Assembly (NCBI GenBank): GCA_014190615.1
Contig: BJGS01000006.1
Coordinates: 1 to 32,126 of the forward strand
Origin: Methylophilaceae bacterium
Lineage (GTDB): Bacteria > Pseudomonadota > Gammaproteobacteria > Burkholderiales > Methylophilaceae
DNA length: 32,126 nt
Reading direction: 5' to 3'
Position numbers and translations under genes: made by a program. Positions 1 to 8,544 of the stretch are shown here, in pieces. Every line of letters starts with the position of its first letter. The stretch's first letter is position 1. Below the pieces are notes generated by a model, which ran no database searches, was not told the origin of the DNA, and worked only from the letters and a program-made list of their open reading frames with translations.

Positions 1-2975
1 GTAAGAAAGCAGTGCTTTGGGGAACGGCTTTAGATAACCTAGCTTCTTGGAAAATGGTCGATCCTGATGGCAACTGGGTTGAGATCGAAAGATTAGATCA
101 TAATCTTGGCAAAATTCACTATGTAGATTTGGTGCGGTTTAAAATTAGTCGATACAAGCCTGACGGCAAAGAATTAATTAATGAGCCAGAGGTTTTAGAA
201 ATACCGGGAAGTAGCTTTAGAAAAATAGGATTAGGAAAAGATGTTACCGATAAATTTCTAAGTGGACTTCCTGGCGTTCAAAAAGAAGGTTGTGATGGGC
301 TCATCACATCTGGAACTTTCATTCTTCATAAAATGCCCAAGTATGTTAGAACAGTTTGCTTAGAGTTTTTTGGCACTGTTTCCCATGCTGTTCCGGCAAT
401 TGTAGAAATTAAGGATTATTTAGATCAATCGGATGGTACGCTCTTAGCGGGATTAGAGCATATGGATGAGCGCTACATTAAAGCTGTTGGGTATAGCACT
501 AAAGCAGCAAGACAAGAACGTCCTCGCATGGTTTTAATCGCAGATATTGCAAGTGATGATGAAGATGCTGTAGGCTTGACAGCCTCTCAAATTGTACAAA
601 TAGCTAATGCAAGAAACGGTGAAGGTTTTATAGCGGTTTCAGCTGAAGCTAGAAAACGTTTCTGGCTTGATCGTGCAAGAACAGCCGCGATTGCAAAACA
701 TACAAATGCATTTAAGATCAATGAAGATGTTGTTATTCCCCTTCCTAAGCTTGGAGAATACTCTGATGGTATTGAAAGAATTAATATCGAGCTTTCAATT
801 AAAAATAAATTAAAACTTTTAGATGATTTAGAAACATTTATTGAGCATGATAAATTTATTTATGAAGAAGAAGGATTAAATTCTGATCCAGAACTAAACC
901 AAGTGAAGCAAAAAATGAGTATTGATTTGATTCACGGGTTAAGAGAAAAATGGGGCCAGATGCTCGACAATCTTGATAGCAAGCCTTCAACACTGCTTGA
1001 AAGAAATTATGATATTGAAGGCAAATATGAAAGTATATTTAGAGCACTTCAGTCTTATGAGTTAAGAATTTCTTGGAAAAAAGAACTCAAAGACCCTCTC
1101 CATGAAATTTTTAGTGGAAGAGAATACCGAAGCTTTTTACTAAAACTAGATCAAATACATAAAAATACCTTAAAGAGTAGGGTGTTTATAGCGCTCCATA
1201 TGCATGCCGGTGACGGCAATGTGCATACTAATATTCCGGTCAATTCTGATGATTATCAAATGATGCAAGAAGCACGTGAATCTGTCGTTAAAGTCATGGA
1301 TCTTGCTAAAAGTCTCAATGGTGTTATTTCTGGTGAACATGGCATCGGCATTACAAAAATGGAATTCTTGGATGAAACAACAATTCAAGCTTTTGAGAAA
1401 TATAAAAATAAAGTAGATCCTTTTGGACATTTTAATAAAGGTAAATTACTTCCAGGATCTGGCTTAGAGAATGCTTATACGCCAAGCTTTGGATTGTTAG
1501 AGCAAGAATCTATCATCATGGAACAGTCTGCTATTGGGGAAATAGCAGATTCAATAAGTGATTGTTTACGTTGTGGTAAATGTAAGCCTGTATGCACAAC
1601 ACATGTGCCTCGGTCTAATTTACTTTACAGCCCAAGAAATAAAATTTTGGCGACTTCATTACTCATAGAAGCATTTTTATATGAAGAACAAACAAGACGT
1701 GGTATTTCGATTAAGCATTTTGATGAATTTAACGATGTTGCTGATCATTGCACTGTTTGCCACAAATGCCTTAACCCTTGCCCAGTAGATATCGATTTTG
1801 GTGAAGTATCTATTGCTATGCGGAATTTCTTAAGAGAGCAGGGTAAGCGTCACTTTAGCCCAGGCACAGCATTAGCGATGAGCTATCTAAATATGAAAGA
1901 TCCGGTCACCATTAAAATTATGAGAACTTTAATGGTCGATGTTGGATACAAAGTTCAACAAGCTGGTCATCACTTATTAAAAAAACTCGGCACCATTAAT
2001 TTATTTAAAAATAATCCACCTTCCACAATTGGTAAAGCGCCGATCAAGTCTCAAATTATTCATTTCTTAAATCGGCCCATGCCTAAAAATATGCCAACTA
2101 AGACCTCGAGAGCGCTTCTTGGCATCGAAGATGATAAAGTCGTTCCAGTCATAAGAAATCTGGAAAAAATTAATGAAGATTCTGATGCAGTTTTTTACTT
2201 CCCTGGATGTGGTTCTGAAAGACTTTTCTCACAAGTAGGATTAGCAACCCAAGCTATGTTATATGAGGTTGGTGCGATTACTGTTCTACCTCCTGGATAC
2301 TTATGTTGTGGTTATCCTCAAACCTCTACTGGCAATCATGATAAAGGTCAAAAAATAACTTCTGACAATCGCGTGCAGTTCCATAGAGTAGCGAACACAC
2401 TAAATTATCTCGATATTAAAACGGTGATTGTTTCCTGCGGCACTTGTATGGACCAGTTGCAAAAATATGAATTTGAAAAAATATTTCCTGGTTGCAGGTT
2501 ATTAGATATTCATGAGTATCTCATGGAAAAAGGAGTAAAAATGGAAGGTGTTTCAGGCACCAGATATATGTACCATGATCCTTGCCATAGTCCAATGAAA
2601 ACATATGCACCCTCTAAAGTTACGAACGCATTAATGAATACAAGCGTACCTTTAAATGATCGTTGTTGTGGAGAATCAGGAACTTTTGCTGTAGGTAGGC
2701 CAGATATTGCGACTCAGGTCAAAAAGAGAAAACAAGAAGAAATTGAAAAAGGGATTCAAAAAATGGGTATTGATCAACCAGAATTACTTGGTGAAGTCAA
2801 AATTCTTACTTCTTGCCCTTCTTGTTTACAAGGATTGGCGCGTTATGGAGAAGAAACAAATACGACAGCAGACTATATTGTGGTTGAATTAGCCAAGAAT
2901 TTATTAGGCGCTGATTGGATGCAAAACTTTGTAGAGAGTTCTACCAAAGGCGGCATTGAAAAAATACTTTTATAA
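1..2975 (+). CDS. FAD-linked oxidase / Fe-S oxidoreductase fusion, 5' end outside window
   Basis: The reading frame is open to the left edge (codons for K-K-A precede the first in-frame GTG at 12), so this is a C-terminal fragment of about 990 residues. Counting from that GTG, residues about 395-403 carry HAGDGNVH and 441-446 GEHGIG, both typical of the C-terminal domain of the D-lactate dehydrogenase/GlcD FAD oxidase family. Two 4Fe-4S sets follow (C518/521/524/528 and C580/583/586/590), then two CCG cysteine-rich domains (CCG at 765 and 885, with nearby SCGTC and SCPSC), as in GlpC/HdrB-type subunits. The likely role is oxidation of a 2-hydroxy acid with electrons passed through Fe-S centres to the respiratory chain; the substrate cannot be read from sequence. 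Large betaproteobacterial proteins of this design often carry an N-terminal DUF3683 domain, which would lie outside the window. The gene ends one base before the convergent gene. Confidence 0.85.
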   Translation, partial: KKAVLWGTALDNLASWKMVDPDGNWVEIERLDHNLGKIHYVDLVRFKISRYKPDGKELINEPEVLEIPGSSFRKIGLGKDVTDKFLSGLPGVQKEGCDGLITSGTFILHKMPKYVRTVCLEFFGTVSHAVPAIVEIKDYLDQSDGTLLAGLEHMDERYIKAVGYSTKAARQERPRMVLIADIASDDEDAVGLTASQIVQIANARNGEGFIAVSAEARKRFWLDRARTAAIAKHTNAFKINEDVVIPLPKLGEYSDGIERINIELSIKNKLKLLDDLETFIEHDKFIYEEEGLNSDPELNQVKQKMSIDLIHGLREKWGQMLDNLDSKPSTLLERNYDIEGKYESIFRALQSYELRISWKKELKDPLHEIFSGREYRSFLLKLDQIHKNTLKSRVFIALHMHAGDGNVHTNIPVNSDDYQMMQEARESVVKVMDLAKSLNGVISGEHGIGITKMEFLDETTIQAFEKYKNKVDPFGHFNKGKLLPGSGLENAYTPSFGLLEQESIIMEQSAIGEIADSISDCLRCGKCKPVCTTHVPRSNLLYSPRNKILATSLLIEAFLYEEQTRRGISIKHFDEFNDVADHCTVCHKCLNPCPVDIDFGEVSIAMRNFLREQGKRHFSPGTALAMSYLNMKDPVTIKIMRTLMVDVGYKVQQAGHHLLKKLGTINLFKNNPPSTIGKAPIKSQIIHFLNRPMPKNMPTKTSRALLGIEDDKVVPVIRNLEKINEDSDAVFYFPGCGSERLFSQVGLATQAMLYEVGAITVLPPGYLCCGYPQTSTGNHDKGQKITSDNRVQFHRVANTLNYLDIKTVIVSCGTCMDQLQKYEFEKIFPGCRLLDIHEYLMEKGVKMEGVSGTRYMYHDPCHSPMKTYAPSKVTNALMNTSVPLNDRCCGESGTFAVGRPDIATQVKKRKQEEIEKGIQKMGIDQPELLGEVKILTSCPSCLQGLARYGEETNTTADYIVVELAKNLLGADWMQNFVESSTKGGIEKILL

Positions 2976-2976
2976 C

Positions 2977-3690
2977 TTATAGTATAGGTATTAATATCCC
3001 CGTAGCGAGGTTTTGAATAATATGCGTAATACTTCGCTCCATTTTTTCTGATAATGTAAAAGCTATAAAGTCTGTTCTACCAATAATTTTCCCAAATTCT
3101 CTTTCAAAAGATAAATTATTTTCTTTTGCATTAATTTCATTTGCGACAAGAAAGAGCCTACCAGAAGCATCTTTTGTATTAGAAAGTTTCCAGGCAGCTA
3201 TTTCTACATTTCGAGAAGCATTATATAAAAGCTGAGGGTCAATCGAATCAAATAAATAAAATTCTTTTTTCCCTCCATGAGCCTTAAGGAGCATTGTGTA
3301 AATGCCTACAATAAATGGGAGAACCCTATCGCCTTTGAAATCCTCATTGAATGTAAGATAGATTGCTTCATTGCCTTGAACATTATTAATAGCTTCGAAA
3401 TTCCAATCATGATTTCCATTAAATACCCAATTCACCATTTTTTCCGCATCTTCAGAAGTACTTTTTTTTAGTTCGACAGGATTTCTCTTATAGAGCTTAA
3501 TCATAAGTGATCTTAGGCTTTGAATATTTTCTCTAATTTCATGATCAGCCATCCGGTCAAAATCTGTTTTGCCGAGCTGATTTCCAGACTGTCTATCAGG
3601 TTCGACAATCTCTTTGGCATAAGTAGTTTGAATGGATAACCAACTTGAAAGTAACAAACCTAAAAAAAGTAAGAAATTATTCTTTTGCAT
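2977..3690 (-). CDS. Uncharacterised exported protein, third gene of the phoBR operon
   Basis: I do not recognise a named family for this 237-aa protein. Residues 1-25 form a signal peptide (MQKNN, a hydrophobic run, then a TTYA-K cleavage-like site), so it is probably periplasmic or outer-membrane associated. There is no lipobox cysteine. The mature part has an Asp/Arg-rich start (FDRMADHEI), an Arg/Lys-rich helix (SLRSLMIKLYKRNP), and a more hydrophobic tail ending NLATGILIPIL. Its ATG overlaps the phoR stop by one base (TAATG), which implies translational coupling and co-transcription with phoB-phoR. A role in phosphate starvation or in sensing through PhoR is inference from position only. 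It converges with the FAD oxidase gene, leaving a single base between the stop codons. Confidence 0.8.
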   Translation of the reverse strand: MQKNNFLLFLGLLLSSWLSIQTTYAKEIVEPDRQSGNQLGKTDFDRMADHEIRENIQSLRSLMIKLYKRNPVELKKSTSEDAEKMVNWVFNGNHDWNFEAINNVQGNEAIYLTFNEDFKGDRVLPFIVGIYTMLLKAHGGKKEFYLFDSIDPQLLYNASRNVEIAAWKLSNTKDASGRLFLVANEINAKENNLSFEREFGKIIGRTDFIAFTLSEKMERSITHIIQNLATGILIPIL

Positions 3691-4991
3691 TATGTGTTTA
3701 AGGATAGCCTATCTTGAGGGAATACAATTTTAAATTGACTGCCTTTACCCATTTGACTTGTAATTTCTATTTGCGCTTGGTGTCGAATACATACATGTTT
3801 CACAATAGACAAGCCCAATCCTGTCCCGCCAGATTTTCTGCTACGATCAGCATCTATCCTGAAGAAACGCTCGGTCAATCGAGGGATTAATTTTTCATCA
3901 ATTCCAATTCCAGAATCTTGTACTTCAAAATAGGGTCTTTGATTTTTCATACCCCATATAACATTGATCGAGCCGCCTTTTTTTGTATAATGAATAGCGT
4001 TAATTATTAAATTAAAAAAGGCGCTATAAATTTCTTTCTCATATCCTAATAAAGAGATATTTTTACTGATAGACATAGTGATCTTGTGTTCCTTATTAGA
4101 AAGTAATGCAGAGTCTTTTTTTAAGTCTTTAAAAAGCTGTGACATATTTATTTCTTTTTTCATCGCAGGCGCTGCGTTCGACTCAATAGATGAAAGTTTA
4201 AGTAAGTCTTCAACTAATCTTCTCATTCGATCAGATTGCTCAAGCATCATTTGAAGATAAGGACGTGTTTTTTCATTAAATTCATTTTTCATATCAGAGA
4301 GCGTTTCTAAAAACCCTACAATGACAGTGAGTGGCGTTTTTAATTCATGAGAGACGTTGGCAATAAAGTCACGTTTAATAGAGTCATTCTTTTCTAATTG
4401 TGTGATATCCCTGCAAATGAGAAGTTTTTGATTGGCGCCAAAAGGTACAAGAAGTATTTCGAATGATCTACCAGTATTTCGCCATGAAATTAATTTAAGT
4501 GTGGCATCGTTCTTATTGTTATTTAAATACTCAGTAAAACTAGTTTCGCGTAATAAGTAATTAATAGGTTGATTAATATCTTTAGAAAGATTAACACCAA
4601 GCATTTTTTCTGAAGGCTTATTGCACCATTCAATTTCATTATTTTGATTCAATGCGATGATGCCATCAGGAATAGCTTCTGCCGCCGTCATAAATCTGCC
4701 TAGCGTTGTGGTGAGCTCAGACTTGCTCCTTTTTTGTTTTCTGTACTCTCGATAGAGTAGGGCAAATATTTCTTCCCAGATACCAGAGCCGCTAGGAATA
4801 GTTGATAAATTGGGATTTTTAAGCCATTTATTTAAACGGTGAATCCAATAAACATGAGAGAGTAGATAAAAAGTGAGGCATGAAGTAAAAAAGAATAAAG
4901 CAGCTTCTAGACTTTTAAATCCCCATACCATAAGAGATAAAAAAGATACAAATACCAAAACCCAAAAAGAATTCCAACGAATATCTTGCAA
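3690..4991 (-). CDS. phoR: Phosphate regulon sensor histidine kinase PhoR
   Basis: Inner-membrane sensor kinase of the phosphate-starvation two-component system. The 433 residues match PhoR in length and order: two membrane segments near the N terminus (about 8-28 and 30-50), a linker, a PAS domain (about 95-200), the HisKA dimerisation domain with phospho-acceptor His215 in SHELKTP, and an HATPase domain with the N box near 325-336 (FNLIINAIHYT), G1 at 359-364 (DSGIGI) and G2 at 388-394 (GGTGLGL). The start is a TTG at 4989-4991: no in-frame ATG lies close upstream and the next Met (residue 21) falls inside the first membrane segment. It lies 65 bases after phoB and overlaps the next gene by one base. 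PhoR normally works with PstSCAB-PhoU, which are not in this window. Confidence 0.93.
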   Translation of the reverse strand: MQDIRWNSFWVLVFVSFLSLMVWGFKSLEAALFFFTSCLTFYLLSHVYWIHRLNKWLKNPNLSTIPSGSGIWEEIFALLYREYRKQKRSKSELTTTLGRFMTAAEAIPDGIIALNQNNEIEWCNKPSEKMLGVNLSKDINQPINYLLRETSFTEYLNNNKNDATLKLISWRNTGRSFEILLVPFGANQKLLICRDITQLEKNDSIKRDFIANVSHELKTPLTVIVGFLETLSDMKNEFNEKTRPYLQMMLEQSDRMRRLVEDLLKLSSIESNAAPAMKKEINMSQLFKDLKKDSALLSNKEHKITMSISKNISLLGYEKEIYSAFFNLIINAIHYTKKGGSINVIWGMKNQRPYFEVQDSGIGIDEKLIPRLTERFFRIDADRSRKSGGTGLGLSIVKHVCIRHQAQIEITSQMGKGSQFKIVFPQDRLSLNT

Positions 4992-5056
4992 TGTTTTTCT
5001 CGCTAAAAACGTATGGGTATTATAGCGAGTAATACTTAAAAATTATCTAGGTTATT

Positions 5057-5743
5057 TTATTTTGTAGACAGTCTGTAGCCAGAGCCTCGGACAGTTTGGA
5101 TCAAACCTTCATGCTGAGATTGGGTAAGAATATTTCTAAGTCTTCGAATGTGAACATCCACTGTTCTGTCTTCAATAAAAATTTGACTTCCCCAAACCTT
5201 ATCCAGTAGCTGACTTCTTGAATAAACTCTTTCTGGATTGCTCATAAAAAAATGAAGTAGTCTAAATTCTGTAGGACCCATTTCTAATGGCTTATTATTT
5301 CCGCTAACGCGATGCGATACAGGATCTAATTCTAGACCATTAATTTTTAAAAGATCTTCAGTAAGCTCAGGAGCCTTTCTTCTAAGAACTGCTTTGATTC
5401 GAGCATTAAGTTCTCGAGGGCTAAAAGGCTTAGTAATATAATCGTCAGCACCAACTTCCAAGCCTCTGACTTTATCTAATTCGTCACTTCGAGCCGTTAA
5501 CATAATAATAGGGATTGTTTTAGTTAAAGTATTGCTACGTAATTTTTTTGCAAAATCTATCCCTGACATGCCGGGAAGCATCCAGTCGAGCAGGATAATG
5601 TCAGGAAGAGCTTCATTAATAAGTTTTTCCGCGTGCTCGGCACTTATAGCCCTTAATGGATTATAGCCAGCCTGAGAAATATTGAGCGCTAGCAGCTCAA
5701 GAATAGGGCTTTCATCCTCAACGATTAGAACATTAGCTTTCAT
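5057..5743 (-). CDS. phoB: Phosphate regulon response regulator PhoB
   Basis: OmpR/PhoB-type transcription factor, 228 residues, close to the 229 of E. coli PhoB. The receiver domain shows the acidic pair D10/E11, phospho-acceptor Asp53 in LLDWMLPG, Thr83 and Lys105 (ITKPFSPREL). A winged helix-turn-helix domain fills about residues 128-226, including the recognition-helix region SQLLDKVWG and the wing sequence EDRTVDVHIRRLR. When phosphorylated by PhoR it binds Pho boxes and recruits RNA polymerase. A three-repeat Pho box lies directly upstream in the matching orientation, so autoregulation is very likely. The ATG at 5741-5743 is the natural start (MKANVLIVEDE). It is the first gene of phoB-phoR-unknown. 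Confidence 0.96.
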   Translation of the reverse strand: MKANVLIVEDESPILELLALNISQAGYNPLRAISAEHAEKLINEALPDIILLDWMLPGMSGIDFAKKLRSNTLTKTIPIIMLTARSDELDKVRGLEVGADDYITKPFSPRELNARIKAVLRRKAPELTEDLLKINGLELDPVSHRVSGNNKPLEMGPTEFRLLHFFMSNPERVYSRSQLLDKVWGSQIFIEDRTVDVHIRRLRNILTQSQHEGLIQTVRGSGYRLSTK

Positions 5744-5776
5744 AATTACTTATATTAATAGAATGATTATGATCGT

Positions 5777-5804
5777 ATGACATTTATATGACATTTTAAT
5801 GACA
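5777..5804 (-). promoter_or_regulatory. Pho box with three direct repeats upstream of phoB
   Basis: On the minus strand TGTCAT occurs three times at an exact 11-base period (ends at 5804, 5793 and 5782), separated by AT-rich 5-base spacers. The known PhoB site is two CTGTCAT-like repeats, 11 bases apart, replacing the -35 element. Orientation and the 34-base distance to the phoB ATG fit activation of phoB; CATAAT (5766-5771) and TATTAA further on are possible -10 elements. The third repeat would allow a second PhoB dimer or an alternative register. The site also lies 78 bases before the divergent transporter gene. Confidence 0.85.
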
Positions 5805-5881
5805 ATACCTAGCTTACAAAGAATTATGGTGTTTTTCTTAAATTAATTTAATATTGAATTGTTGATTTTCGGAGAATTGAT

Positions 5882-7552
5882 ATGCCAAGTTTTTTTTCAA
5901 AAGAATATATTACCGCTGAAGCTTCTTATAATCGCTGGCTCGTTCCGCCTGCCGCATTAGCTATACACCTTTCTATTGGGATGGCTTATGGATTTAGCGT
6001 TTTTTGGAAACCCTTAGGTAATGCCTTAATAGGAAGCGATGGAAAACCCTTGGCAGCATGTGCTGCAGGTGCTGCAACTTTTTCAGATAAACTTCATGGT
6101 ACGTTGCGCGCCTTAACAGCAACTGATTGCAACTGGACTCAGTTTGACTTGGGATGGATGTACACCTTATTTTTTGTTCTTTTAGGATGTTCTGCGGCTT
6201 TTTGGGGTAGCTGGTTAGAGCGTTCTGGCCCCAGAAAAGCTGGGCTTGTATCTACATTGTGTTGGTGCGGAGGGCTATTACTTTCTGCATTCGGCATTTA
6301 TTCCCATCAACTTTGGATGATGTGGCTCGGCAGCGGAGTGATTGGAGGTATTGGTCTCGGTTTAGGATATATTTCTCCCGTATCTACGCTAATCAAATGG
6401 TTCCCTGATAAAAGAGGTATGGCAACAGGTATGGCTATTATGGGCTTTGGCGGGGGCGCTATGATAGGTTCTCCACTTGCCACTATGCTTATGACGAAAT
6501 TTTCTACTGTTACGAATGGCATTATTCAGCCAGGTATTTGGCAAACGTTTGTCGTATTGGCCATTATTTATTCTTTCTTTATGATTTCAGGCTCTTTGGG
6601 GTATCGGGTTCCCCCATCGGGTTGGAAGCCTGCAGGATGGACGCCTTCTAAAAATAAAAACAATAATATGATTGCTTCAAATCATGTGCATTTAAACAAA
6701 GCGCACAAAACTCCCCAATTTTGGTTTTTGTGGATAGTGCTGTGCATGAATGTTTCAGCTGGCATTGGTATTATTGGGGCAGCAGCACCCATGCTTCAAG
6801 AAACGTTTGGCGGTGCTTTAATTGGTCACGCAGACTTGGGTTTTGCAGACCTTAAAAAAGACGAATCTTTATTGGCCCTTGCAGCGGCAGTTGGCGCTGG
6901 ATTTGTAGGACTAATTTCTTTATTTAATATTTTTGGTCGTTTTTTCTGGGCTAGTATTTCAGATAAATTAGGTAGAAAACTTACTTACATTATATTTTTT
7001 ACGCTCGGCATTGCCATGTATGTGACTGCATCTTATATGGCAGGATCAAAATCTTTAGCGCTCTTCGCAACCTGTTTTTGTATTATTGCTTCTATGTATG
7101 GCGGCGGATTTGCAACGATACCGGCTTATTTAGCAGATATGTTTGGTACACAATTTGTAGGTGCGATCCATGGAAGAATTTTAACAGCATGGTCAACCGC
7201 GGGTATATTAGGACCCGTGATTGTTAATTATATGCATGATATGAGAGTTGAAGCACACATTCCTTTCTCAGAAATTTATGCGCCTATTTTTTATATTTTA
7301 GCGGCCATGTTAGCTGTAGGATTTATTGCGAATCTTATGGTAAGTCCTGTTGCAAAAAAATTCTTTATGACCGATAAAGAGCTGTTAGCTGAAAAGAAAT
7401 TAGCACATGAGAAATTGACTTCAGCAAAAGAAGTGATTGGAAGAGCTGAAAAAACGCCATTAATTACTTTTCTTGCTTGGTCAGCTGTTGGTATACCTAT
7501 CTCCTATGGCATATGGAGCACAATACAAAAAGCTTGGATATTGTTTCATTAG
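5882..7552 (+). CDS. OFA-family MFS transporter (oxalate/formate antiporter type) with extra C-terminal membrane segment
   Basis: Inner-membrane major-facilitator transporter of 556 residues. The start (GMAYGFSVFWKPL), the GIGLGLGYISPVSTLIKWFPDKRGMATG stretch (about residues 155-182) and the MYGGGFATIPAYLADMFGT region (about 405-423) are characteristic of the oxalate:formate antiporter family. MFS motif A variants appear after TM2 (LERSGPRK, about 112-119) and after TM8 (SDKLGRK, about 359-365). Compared with about 400-450 residues for typical members, it has an insert after TM1 (about 43-80, two cysteines) and an added tail: a charged linker (about 495-523) and one more predicted membrane helix (about 525-554). 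Substrate is unknown; monocarboxylates such as formate or oxalate are the family's classic substrates. The ATG is preceded by GGAGA. It is divergent from phoB, with 138 bases between them. Confidence 0.85.
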   Translation: MPSFFSKEYITAEASYNRWLVPPAALAIHLSIGMAYGFSVFWKPLGNALIGSDGKPLAACAAGAATFSDKLHGTLRALTATDCNWTQFDLGWMYTLFFVLLGCSAAFWGSWLERSGPRKAGLVSTLCWCGGLLLSAFGIYSHQLWMMWLGSGVIGGIGLGLGYISPVSTLIKWFPDKRGMATGMAIMGFGGGAMIGSPLATMLMTKFSTVTNGIIQPGIWQTFVVLAIIYSFFMISGSLGYRVPPSGWKPAGWTPSKNKNNNMIASNHVHLNKAHKTPQFWFLWIVLCMNVSAGIGIIGAAAPMLQETFGGALIGHADLGFADLKKDESLLALAAAVGAGFVGLISLFNIFGRFFWASISDKLGRKLTYIIFFTLGIAMYVTASYMAGSKSLALFATCFCIIASMYGGGFATIPAYLADMFGTQFVGAIHGRILTAWSTAGILGPVIVNYMHDMRVEAHIPFSEIYAPIFYILAAMLAVGFIANLMVSPVAKKFFMTDKELLAEKKLAHEKLTSAKEVIGRAEKTPLITFLAWSAVGIPISYGIWSTIQKAWILFH

Positions 7553-7586
7553 CCCATATAAAAGCTAAAGATAGCTCTCATATAAG

Positions 7587-7620
7587 TTAAAATTACTTTT
7601 TTATTAAAAAGTAATTTTAA
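7587..7620. other. Perfect AT-rich hairpin between the OFA transporter and ribH
   Basis: A perfect 15-bp inverted repeat (7587-7601 with 7606-7620) encloses the 4-base loop TATT. Its right arm runs into the ribH ribosome-binding site (AAGGGA, 7619-7624), 9 bases from the TTG start. There is no GC core and no T tract after the stem, so it is not a standard intrinsic terminator. It may act as a weak terminator, a transcript-stabilising hairpin, or a translation control element. Confidence 0.6.
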
Positions 7621-7633
7621 GGGACTTAACCAA

Positions 7634-8083
7634 TTGAGAGAAATTGTAAAAAATCTAGATGGAGAACCATTTTCCATTGGTATTGTGATGTCAGAATTCA
7701 ATCCACATGTTGGCGAGGCTCTTCTCAAGTCGTGCCATCACGAGCTGCTTAATCTTGGTGTAAAGGATGAAAATATTCTATTAACCAAGGTTCCTGGCGC
7801 TCTTGAGACTCCCTTAACCCTTCAAAAGATGGCGCAATCAAAAATTTTTAATGCGCTCATTGCTATAGGCTCTGTAATTAGAGGAGAAACTTTCCATTTT
7901 GAAGTGGTTGCAAATCATTCAGCAAAATCAATTATGGATGTTCAGTTAGCATTTAATATACCAATCGTTAATGCAATACTCACCACAGATAATGATGAAC
8001 AAGCGATGGCAAGAACCGAAGTTAAAGGCAAAGAGGCTGCTCAAGTTGCAATTCAAATGATACATTTATTAAAGTCAATTTAA
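7634..8083 (+). CDS. ribH: 6,7-dimethyl-8-ribityllumazine synthase
   Basis: Catalyses the penultimate step of riboflavin synthesis, condensing 5-amino-6-ribitylamino-uracil with 3,4-dihydroxy-2-butanone 4-phosphate; family members form cytoplasmic pentamers or 60-mers. At 149 residues it has normal length. Motifs seen: [11 protein letters not shown] (about 16-26), VPGALETP (about 53-60), [14 protein letters not shown] (about 79-92) with the catalytic histidine at His88. The start is TTG at 7634: no upstream in-frame ATG exists, the next Met (19) lies inside the conserved first strand, and AAGGGA sits 9 bases before the TTG. The stop overlaps the nusB start (TAATG). In many betaproteobacteria ribH follows ribE and ribBA; here it follows a transporter. 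Confidence 0.95.
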   Translation: MREIVKNLDGEPFSIGIVMSEFNPHVGEALLKSCHHELLNLGVKDENILLTKVPGALETPLTLQKMAQSKIFNALIAIGSVIRGETFHFEVVANHSAKSIMDVQLAFNIPIVNAILTTDNDEQAMARTEVKGKEAAQVAIQMIHLLKSI

Positions 8084-8544
8084 TGTCAGAAGTACAAACC
8101 ATCAAAAAGAAAAAAAAGCTCGTCAATAATAGACGCAAATCTAGAGAGCTAGTAATGAAGAGTATTTATCGCGGTATCATAAATCAGTTTGATATTAATC
8201 AAATTAAAAAAGATATTAAAGATGATCCTGATTATTCAAAAGCAGATGAAGTTTTTTATAATCATCTTTTTGATGGAGTGATTCAAAATATCAATGAATT
8301 AAATAATGAAATTTCGGGTTATATTGATCGACCCATCGAAAAGCTAAGTCCTATTGAACATTCAATCTTATGTATTTCAGTTTATGAGCTTATTTATGAC
8401 TCTGCTATACCTTATAAAGTAGCAATTAATGAGGGTGTTGAATTAGCTAAAACGTTTGGGGGGGTTGAAGGGTATAAATATATTAATGGCGTACTTGATA
8501 AAGTAGCCGAAAAAAGAAGGCCGCTAGAATTTTCTAAAAATTAA
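8083..8544 (+). CDS. nusB: Transcription antitermination / ribosome-assembly factor NusB
   Basis: RNA-binding all-helical protein that with NusE/S10 binds boxA in rRNA leaders and supports processive rRNA transcription. The 153 residues include the NusB hallmarks [15 protein letters not shown] (about 17-31), the [24 protein letters not shown] region (about 81-104) and [18 protein letters not shown] followed by INGVLDKVA near the C terminus. A lysine-rich N-terminal leader (KKKKK) precedes the fold, making it slightly longer than E. coli NusB (139). ribH-nusB pairing is widely conserved. It overlaps ribH by one base and overlaps the convergent lpxH by four bases. Confidence 0.94.
   Translation: MSEVQTIKKKKKLVNNRRKSRELVMKSIYRGIINQFDINQIKKDIKDDPDYSKADEVFYNHLFDGVIQNINELNNEISGYIDRPIEKLSPIEHSILCISVYELIYDSAIPYKVAINEGVELAKTFGGVEGYKYINGVLDKVAEKRRPLEFSKN

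Noticed and set aside
12-14. GTG at 12 as the start of the FAD-linked oxidase
   Set aside because: The frame is open upstream to the window edge, and the protein would lack the FAD-binding part; the true start is outside.
1170-1430. Opposite-strand open frames inside large genes (for example 1170-1430, 6307-6522, 12097-12417, 29143-29502)
   Set aside because: They lie within well-supported genes on the other strand, have no recognisable domains, and look like chance frames.
7553-7633. FMN riboswitch upstream of ribH
   Set aside because: The gap is only 81 bases and lacks the conserved RFN elements; it holds just the AT hairpin.
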